From NCBI GenBank assembly GCA_016926235.1, contig JAFGOZ010000459.1, positions 1-20,923 on the forward strand: a DNA stretch of 20,923 nucleotides, in the 5' to 3' direction. The DNA comes from Bacteroidales bacterium (GTDB taxonomy: Bacteria; Bacteroidota; Bacteroidia; Bacteroidales; UBA10428). The translations under genes were made by a program, and so were the position numbers. Shown one piece after another: positions 15,995 through 20,923 of this stretch (position 1 is the stretch's first letter; every line of letters begins with the position of its first letter). The notes beneath the pieces were generated by a model, which did not search any database, was not told the origin of the DNA, and was given only the letters and a program-made list of their open reading frames with translations.

Positions 15995-16006
15995 CCTATT
16001 TCAAAA

Positions 16007-16627
16007 TTATCCTGAAATATATACAACTTTCTTGGTTGTAAAAAACTCTTCCTGAAAGAAATCACTGATATTAAATACTTTATATGTTTTTTTTATGACT
16101 TTTAATTCTTCTTCAAAATCTCCCCCTTTAATATAAATTATGCCATTAGATATATTATTAAATCCATTCACTCTGATTTTACCTTTTACTAGCTTCATAA
16201 AATCCGGCAAGGCGGTAACGGCTCTGCTAACAACAAAATCATACATTCCTTTATCTTGCTCAGCTCTTAGCTGCATTGTTTCAGCATTCTTAATTCTTAA
16301 CTCATTGATTATTGCAGATACAACCTGTATTTTTTTCCCAATGGAATCAATCAGTCGAAAGTGCACCCCCGGAAACATCAATGCCAGAGGTATCCCGGGC
16401 AAACCTCCTCCTGTACCCACATCCAACACCTTTGTATTGTTTTTAAATTGAATAACCTTTGCTATGGATAAGGAATGCAGAATATGCCTTTCATAAAGGT
16501 GATCAATATCTTTTCTTGAAATAATATTGATTTTGACATTCCATTCCTGATAAAGCCTGCCAAGAATTTCAAATTTCGACAATTGTTCGGCAGATAAGGC
16601 AGGAAAATATTTTAGCAGGATGTCCAT
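16007..16627 (-). CDS. rsmG: 16S rRNA (guanine-527-N7)-methyltransferase
   Basis: RsmG methylates N7 of G527 in 16S rRNA using SAM. The 206-residue protein is of normal length. It shows the family N-terminus (FEILGRLYQEWNVKINIISRKD), the LYERHILHSLS segment, the glycine-rich SAM motif VLDVGTGGGLPGIPLAL (67-83), and FVVSRAVTALPDF (a typical FVVSRA motif). It lies 10 bp after the ECF sigma gene and 76 bp before rpmH, as the last gene of a three-gene run (GT2, sigma factor, rsmG). Confidence 0.94.
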   Translation of the reverse strand: MDILLKYFPALSAEQLSKFEILGRLYQEWNVKINIISRKDIDHLYERHILHSLSIAKVIQFKNNTKVLDVGTGGGLPGIPLALMFPGVHFRLIDSIGKKIQVVSAIINELRIKNAETMQLRAEQDKGMYDFVVSRAVTALPDFMKLVKGKIRVNGFNNISNGIIYIKGGDFEEELKVIKKTYKVFNISDFFQEEFFTTKKVVYISG

Positions 16628-16637
16628 CAGGAAAGAC

Positions 16638-17240
16638 CTACATTTTATGGCCTAAATTTTTCAGAATATTGTAAAGTAATTCCCTCGCCCGGAATAACTG
16701 TGCTTTAACGGTACCAATCGGCAAATCCAGTTCTTCAGCAATCTCTTCATAGGAATATTCTTTAAAGTATCGCAATTCAATGAGATTTCTATACCTGGGT
16801 TTAAGTTTTGCAACGACTTCACGCATTAGTTTTGACTTCTGCTCATAGATCATGCTTTCTTCAGGATCCATGGTAGGTGATTGTATATCGGTAGATGGCG
16901 CATCATCGTCATCAATGCCTTGATCAATAGAAATATGATTGGCACGTTTCTTCCGGATAAAATCAATGCAATTATTTGTTGCTATCTTAAACAACCATGT
17001 ACTAAAGGCGTAGTTAGGTGTATATTGCTGAATGTTTTTAAAAGCTTTTCCAAAAGCTTCAATGGTCAGGTCTTCTGCGTCGCTTTCATTATTTACCATC
17101 TTCAGCAACATATAATAAATAGCATCACGATACCTGCCCATAAGATCAGCATAGGCTTTTTGCTCGCCATTAACTGCTCTCACTACCAGTTCATAATCCT
17201 TTTTTGCCTTATCTGAAAGGTTGCTGTTCTCTATTTCCAT
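16638..17240 (-). CDS. ECF-type RNA polymerase sigma factor (RpoE/SigW-like)
   Basis: A 200-residue sigma-70 family protein with only regions 2 and 4. Region 2 spans ~25-95, with NESDAEDLTIEAFGKAFKNI and STWLFKIATNNCIDFIRKKR for core binding and -10 recognition. An acidic linker (DQGIDDDDAPSTD) follows. Region 4 (~132-190) holds the helix-turn-helix YSYEEIAEELDLPIGTVKAQ. The start overlaps the end of the upstream GT2 gene by 10 bp. No anti-sigma factor gene is adjacent, unlike many stress ECF sigmas, so control may be transcriptional or by an unlinked partner. Its regulon is not visible from here. Confidence 0.92.
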   Translation of the reverse strand: MEIENSNLSDKAKKDYELVVRAVNGEQKAYADLMGRYRDAIYYMLLKMVNNESDAEDLTIEAFGKAFKNIQQYTPNYAFSTWLFKIATNNCIDFIRKKRANHISIDQGIDDDDAPSTDIQSPTMDPEESMIYEQKSKLMREVVAKLKPRYRNLIELRYFKEYSYEEIAEELDLPIGTVKAQLFRARELLYNILKNLGHKM

Positions 17241-18370
17241 GTAGTTCTATTCCTTGAAATTGCATTTGAAATACCCAGTACCATATTAACGATCGGCATT
17301 AAAATGTCATACAATAGCGAAGGTAATAATAAATCTTTTTCATTCAAACGTTTCATCACATTTTTAAAAACGATTAATTGGATAACACTTCGCACAATAA
17401 AAGCTGAAATTGCAATTATATAAAATTTATTATGAAAGCACAGCGTGATGAAGGATACATAAAAGAGGAATCGCAGAATCAGCTCAAAGCCAAGCAGAAA
17501 CTTGAATTTTGACCGGTAATATTTTGCAGTTGTAATATGTCTTTTTTTCTGATTAAACCATGCTTTAAATGTTGTAGAAGGTTCTGATAATGTATGGCTG
17601 TCAGTGCGATATTCCACAAGCGTATTACTTTTTTTGGCAACCTCATTTACAAAAAGGTCATCGTCTCCGGAAGCCACATGATAATTCGATGCAAAACCTT
17701 TGTTGTTAAAAAAACTTGATTTACGGTATGCAATATTCCTGCCAACACCCATATAAGGCTTCCCGGAAAGAGCATAACTCAGGTATTGCATAGCAATATT
17801 TACAGTATCATAACGAATTATATTATTTAGAACACCTTTTTGTTTAATATATCCGCCATAACCCAAAACAATTTCTTTGTCCTCAAGGAAGTTATCTGCC
17901 ATTGTAGCTATCCAGTTTTCACTTACAGGTCTGCAATCCGCATCAGTCAATAATAACCATTCATTCCTGGCAGCTTTTATTCCAACTGTTAAAGCCAGTT
18001 TTTTACCATGTGTAAACTTCCGGTCTTTAGCTATTGTAGTAATATTAAGATTATGATACTTGCTTTTTAATTCAGACAATACATCTTCTGTTTCATCTTC
18101 CGAACAGTCATTTACAACCACTACCTCAAAATCCCTATACTTTTGGTCCAAAATAAAAGGTAAATTGTTGCGTAAGTTTACTGCTTCATTTCTTGCACAT
18201 ATAATTACTGATACAGGTGGATATTTTTGTTTGACATTTTTTTCTTGCTGTATTCTGCCTGCTCTTGTATATAATGAAAGATAATAAAGTAATTCACCAA
18301 TAAAACCAAAGGCCATAGCACAAAGCACTATCAGGAAAAACAGGTTTACATCATCAAAAAATTGCATCAT
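17231..18370 (-). CDS. Membrane-bound family 2 glycosyltransferase
   Basis: A 379-residue GT2 enzyme. An N-terminal membrane helix (~9-33) precedes the catalytic domain: VSVIICARNEAVNLRNNLP (53-71), VVVVNDCSEDET (83-94), the DxD motif in LLTDADCRP (Asp143/Asp145), ASGDDDLFV (Asp236-238), and QKKRH at 274-278 in the position of the Q/RxxRW motif of processive transferases. Two or three hydrophobic segments follow (~293-340 and ~350-370). The layout resembles GT2 enzymes that build membrane-associated glycans. Donor and acceptor are unknown. It is the first gene of a run with the ECF sigma factor (10-bp overlap) and rsmG, and is divergent from tgt across a 195-bp gap. Confidence 0.88.
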   Translation of the reverse strand: MMQFFDDVNLFFLIVLCAMAFGFIGELLYYLSLYTRAGRIQQEKNVKQKYPPVSVIICARNEAVNLRNNLPFILDQKYRDFEVVVVNDCSEDETEDVLSELKSKYHNLNITTIAKDRKFTHGKKLALTVGIKAARNEWLLLTDADCRPVSENWIATMADNFLEDKEIVLGYGGYIKQKGVLNNIIRYDTVNIAMQYLSYALSGKPYMGVGRNIAYRKSSFFNNKGFASNYHVASGDDDLFVNEVAKKSNTLVEYRTDSHTLSEPSTTFKAWFNQKKRHITTAKYYRSKFKFLLGFELILRFLFYVSFITLCFHNKFYIIAISAFIVRSVIQLIVFKNVMKRLNEKDLLLPSLLYDILMPIVNMVLGISNAISRNRTTWK

Positions 18371-18560
18371 ATTACTATTCGCTAAAAAAGTGAAGCAAGT
18401 ATATCAAACATTTCACTCTCAAACAACCTAGTTTTAAAATATTTTTTCACAACGCATCCAAAATTCAACTTAAAAAACGAATTTTTATGCTTTTTGTTTT
18501 ATTAAAGACCACAACAACCTGTTTAGATTAAAAATAATACGATATTGTAAGTGTAAATAT

Positions 18561-18568
18561 TATCTTTG
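18561..18568 (+). promoter_or_regulatory. Candidate -7 element of the tgt promoter
   Basis: TATCTTTG matches TAnnTTTG exactly. No clear TTTG lies 19-21 bp upstream, so only half of the promoter is supported. It overlaps the upstream in-frame ATG at 18566, so the tgt message would begin after that ATG. This favours 18587 as the translation start. The rest of the 18371-18586 divergent gap holds no other structure I can support. Confidence 0.5.
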
Positions 18569-18586
18569 GCAATTCGAATTTCGATA

Positions 18587-19717
18587 ATGTTTTTTACCAT
18601 AGAACATAAAGATATCCTAACGAAGGCCAGAGCAGGTATAATTGAGACTGCTCATGGACGGATAGAAACGCCCATTTTTATGCCCGTGGGTACAGCCGGT
18701 AGTGTAAAAGGCATTCATCAGCGGGATATTGATAAAGAAATAAGGGCCCAAATAATATTAGGCAATACATATCACCTATATTTAAGGCCAGGTGCAGATG
18801 TTATTAATAAAGCCGGAGGATTACATTCCTTCATGAATTGGCAAAAACCAATTTTAACAGATAGCGGAGGCTACCAGGTATTTTCCCTGGCTGATAATCG
18901 CAAACTTCATGAGGAGGGCGCCACCTTTAAATCCCATATTAATGGCGAAAAGCATATTTTTACCCCTGAAAATGTCGTAGATATACAGCGCATTATCGGC
19001 GCTGATCTAATAATGGCATTTGATGAATGTACTCCATATCCCTGCGAATATAAGCTGGCTAAAAAATCAATGGAATTGACACACCGTTGGCTTGACCGGG
19101 GCATAAAACAATTCATAAATACGCAGCCTCTGTATGGTTATGATCAGTATTTTTTGCCCATTGTACAAGGCAGTGTTTATAAAGATCTACGGCAACAATC
19201 TGCAGAAAAAATTGCCTGTGCTGATATGCCTGCCAATGCAATAGGAGGTTTGTCTGTTGGTGAACCAGAAGATGAGATGTACAATATGATAGAAACTGTA
19301 AATGAAATACTCCCCGAAGATAAACCAAGATACCTTATGGGAGTTGGAACTCCTGCAAACATACTGGAAGCTGTCGAAAGAGGAATTGATATGTTTGATT
19401 GTGTAATGCCAACACGAAACGGACGAAATGGAATGCTTTTTACAAGTGAAGGTATTATTAATATCCGTAATGAAAAGTGGAAAAATGATTTTACACCCAT
19501 TGATGAAAATGGTATTTCTTTTGTAGATTTACAATATTCAAAGGCATATTTACGTCATTTATTTATTTCAAAGGAAATGCTGGGGCCACAAATAGCCAGC
19601 ATTCATAACCTTGGATTTTACTTATGGCTGGTAATTGAGGCACGTAAAATGATTAAAAACGGGAAATTTATGGAATGGAAAAATAGTATGGTAAAAAAAC
19701 TAAAAGTAAGGTTATGA
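18587..19717 (+). CDS. tgt: tRNA-guanine transglycosylase (queuosine pathway)
   Basis: Bacterial Tgt swaps guanine 34 in the anticodon of Asp, Asn, His and Tyr tRNAs for preQ1. The 376-residue length is normal. Markers are RIETPIFMPVGTAGSVKG near the N-terminus, the base-binding LTDSGGYQVFSL, IGGLSVGEPEDEM, and FDCVMPTRNGRNG, which includes the nucleophilic aspartate. The start at 18587 (MFFTIEHKD) is preferred to the ATG at 18566 because the -7 promoter element overlaps the latter. An oddity: where most bacterial Tgt proteins have CxCxxC zinc ligands before the AYLHHL region, this one reads IDENGISFVDLQYSKAYLRHLF with no cysteine. Its stop codon overlaps the next gene's ATG (ATGA). Confidence 0.95.
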   Translation: MFFTIEHKDILTKARAGIIETAHGRIETPIFMPVGTAGSVKGIHQRDIDKEIRAQIILGNTYHLYLRPGADVINKAGGLHSFMNWQKPILTDSGGYQVFSLADNRKLHEEGATFKSHINGEKHIFTPENVVDIQRIIGADLIMAFDECTPYPCEYKLAKKSMELTHRWLDRGIKQFINTQPLYGYDQYFLPIVQGSVYKDLRQQSAEKIACADMPANAIGGLSVGEPEDEMYNMIETVNEILPEDKPRYLMGVGTPANILEAVERGIDMFDCVMPTRNGRNGMLFTSEGIINIRNEKWKNDFTPIDENGISFVDLQYSKAYLRHLFISKEMLGPQIASIHNLGFYLWLVIEARKMIKNGKFMEWKNSMVKKLKVRL

Positions 19718-20811
19718 GAAAATATTTACCCAAGACTATTGACATGTATATTATCCGGAAATTTCTGGGTACATTTTTCTTTGCCCTGCTTATTATCATT
19801 GCTATAGCCGTAGTATTTGACATATCTGAAAAGATAGATGATTTTATTGAAAACAAAGCGAGTCTGAGGGAGGTCGTTTTTGACTATTATTTTAATTTTA
19901 TACCCTATTTTTCTGTATTGTTTAGCTCTTTATTCACTTTCATTGCAGTTATATTTTTTACGTCAAAAATGGCATACAATACTGAGATTATAGCCATTCT
20001 CAGCAGCGGTATGAGCTATAAACGTTTTCTTGTTCCCTATTTCATTTCAGCATTATTTATCGCCATCTTCTCATTTGTAATTAGTAACTATGTTCTGCCT
20101 CCTGCCAATAAAGTCAGGTTAGATTTTGAAGAAAAATACTTACATCATAGAGCGGTAAGCTATAATGAAACCAATATACACAAACAACTTGAACCAGGCC
20201 TGTTTATTTACATGGAAACCTACAGCAATGTGTCTGATATCGGGTATAAGTTTTCAATGGAAAGATATAATGAAAACAATAATCTGGTTTCAAAATTAAG
20301 TGCGGCATATATTAAATGGGATTCAACCATAAATAAATGGAACCTGAAAGATTATGTAATACGCGATATTAAAGGGATGGACGAAACCATAACCACCGGA
20401 AGCTCCCTGGATACTACATTGGTTATGCAACCCGAAGATTTTAAAAGGCGGTTCAATTTTATTGAAACTATGAGTATCGGACAATTGAATGATTTTATCC
20501 GGCAACAGGAATTGCAAGGTGAAGAAGGAACTGTTGCTTATATAATTGAAAGAGATAAAAGACTGGCCTTCCCATTCTCGACTTTTATTTTAACCATGAT
20601 GGGGGTTTTTGTTTCTTCAAGAAAGGTGCGTGGCGGAATGGGAGCTCAGATTGGAGTTGGATTGCTTGTTTGCTTTTCTTATATCCTTTTTATGCAGTTT
20701 TCATCGCAATTTGCCATTGGAGGAAGTCTCAGCCCATTAATTGCCGCATGGATACCAAATATCATTTTCTTCTTTGTTGCCCTTATGCTTTACCGTTTTG
20801 CACCGAAGTAG
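19714..20811 (+). CDS. LptF/LptG (YjgP/YjgQ) family lipopolysaccharide export permease
   Basis: LptF and LptG form the membrane part of the LptB2FG transporter that extracts LPS from the inner membrane for delivery to the outer membrane. The 365-residue protein begins IDMYIIRKFLGTFFFALLII, the typical coupling region and first helix. Further helices lie at ~60-85 and ~100-125. A periplasmic beta-jellyroll follows (~135-265, from NYVLPPANKVRLDFEEKYL to MSIGQLNDFIRQQ). The last helices include FPFSTFILTMMGVFVSSRK. The protein is full length. Whether it is LptF or LptG cannot be decided; the second subunit is not in the window. Translation is coupled to tgt by a 4-bp overlap. Confidence 0.9.
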   Translation: MRKYLPKTIDMYIIRKFLGTFFFALLIIIAIAVVFDISEKIDDFIENKASLREVVFDYYFNFIPYFSVLFSSLFTFIAVIFFTSKMAYNTEIIAILSSGMSYKRFLVPYFISALFIAIFSFVISNYVLPPANKVRLDFEEKYLHHRAVSYNETNIHKQLEPGLFIYMETYSNVSDIGYKFSMERYNENNNLVSKLSAAYIKWDSTINKWNLKDYVIRDIKGMDETITTGSSLDTTLVMQPEDFKRRFNFIETMSIGQLNDFIRQQELQGEEGTVAYIIERDKRLAFPFSTFILTMMGVFVSSRKVRGGMGAQIGVGLLVCFSYILFMQFSSQFAIGGSLSPLIAAWIPNIIFFFVALMLYRFAPK

Positions 20812-20845
20812 TAATTGAAGAAATATGTATTTTATTTCATTACTA
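20809..20845 (+). terminator. Imperfect AT-rich hairpin after the LptF/G gene
   Basis: TAGTAAT (20809-20815, including the stop codon) pairs with ATTACTA (20839-20845). A further AAATA/TATTT pairing lies inside after a bulge. There is no GC core or long T tract, so termination efficiency is doubtful. Confidence 0.3.
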
Positions 20846-20862
20846 AACGAGTAAATTATATT

Positions 20863-20923
20863 TCGTCCCTAACGGGACTTAGAAACATTTTCTAACACAA
20901 TGTTTACCAATATGTCGTCCCTA
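20863..20923. repeat. Tandem palindromic intergenic repeat, 52-bp spacing, cut by the window edge
   Basis: TCGTCCCTA occurs at 20863-20871 and again at 20915-20923, 52 bp apart. In the complete first copy GTCCC (20865-20869) pairs with GGGAC (20874-20878) around a 4-base loop. The second copy is truncated by the end of the window, so the array may continue. It resembles REP-like intergenic repeats that I recall from Bacteroidota genomes; that is memory and not a search result. The 112-bp stretch after the LptF/G gene contains no ORF. Confidence 0.6.

Noticed and set aside
18566..18586. Upstream ATG for tgt
   Set aside because: It overlaps an exact -7 promoter match and adds seven residues not expected in the family.
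20863..20923. CRISPR array at the right edge
   Set aside because: Only one and a fraction of a short repeat is visible, the shared part is about 9 bp, and there are no cas genes; a REP-like palindrome is the simpler reading.

Overview
The window comes from an AT-rich bacterium that is almost certainly a member of the Bacteroidota. The supporting signs are a secreted protein with a C-terminal type IX secretion sorting domain, promoter elements of the TTTG / TAnnTTTG type, a kinase-free PASTA protein in a cell-envelope operon, and a tgt gene translationally coupled to an LptF/LptG family permease. I cannot fix the order or genus from the sequence alone.

Layout. From about 100 to 15,540 nearly everything is on the minus strand. 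Read in the direction of transcription, this block starts with a two-gene unit (15536 to 12485) made of a fused 2-oxoacid dehydrogenase E1 alpha/beta protein and a lipoyl-domain / E3-binding-domain / NeuD-type acyltransferase fusion. A single plus-strand methyltransferase (11568-12389) follows. Next comes a nucleotide-sugar unit (11263 to 8146): a DegT-type aminotransferase, an extended SDR and a GtrB-like polyprenyl-phosphate glycosyltransferase. A 122-bp palindromic element then separates it from an envelope and housekeeping run (7853 to 107): a very large GT2-like/GT-C/TPR fusion, mqnE of the futalosine menaquinone pathway, a PASTA membrane protein, a T9SS cargo protein and an RluD-like pseudouridine synthase. 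Upstream of the acylation unit on the same strand lie rpmH, rsmG, an ECF sigma factor and a membrane GT2. On the plus strand the window closes with tgt and an LptF/LptG-like permease. Tandem copies of a GTCCC...GGGAC palindromic repeat run off the right edge.

How the genes may work together. The central block (about 8.1-15.5 kb) looks like a glycan-decoration locus. The SDR and aminotransferase would make an NDP-amino sugar, the acyltransferase would acylate it, the methyltransferase would methylate it, and the glycosyltransferases would attach or transfer it at the membrane. The standout is the acylation unit. An E2-like protein has its usual catalytic acyltransferase domain replaced by a PglD/NeuD left-handed beta-helix sugar acyltransferase, and its start codon overlaps the stop codon of its own E1. 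This suggests that a 2-oxoacid is decarboxylated and the acyl group is carried on a lipoyl arm directly to a sugar amine, without free acyl-CoA. That mechanism is inferred from domain architecture and has not been demonstrated.
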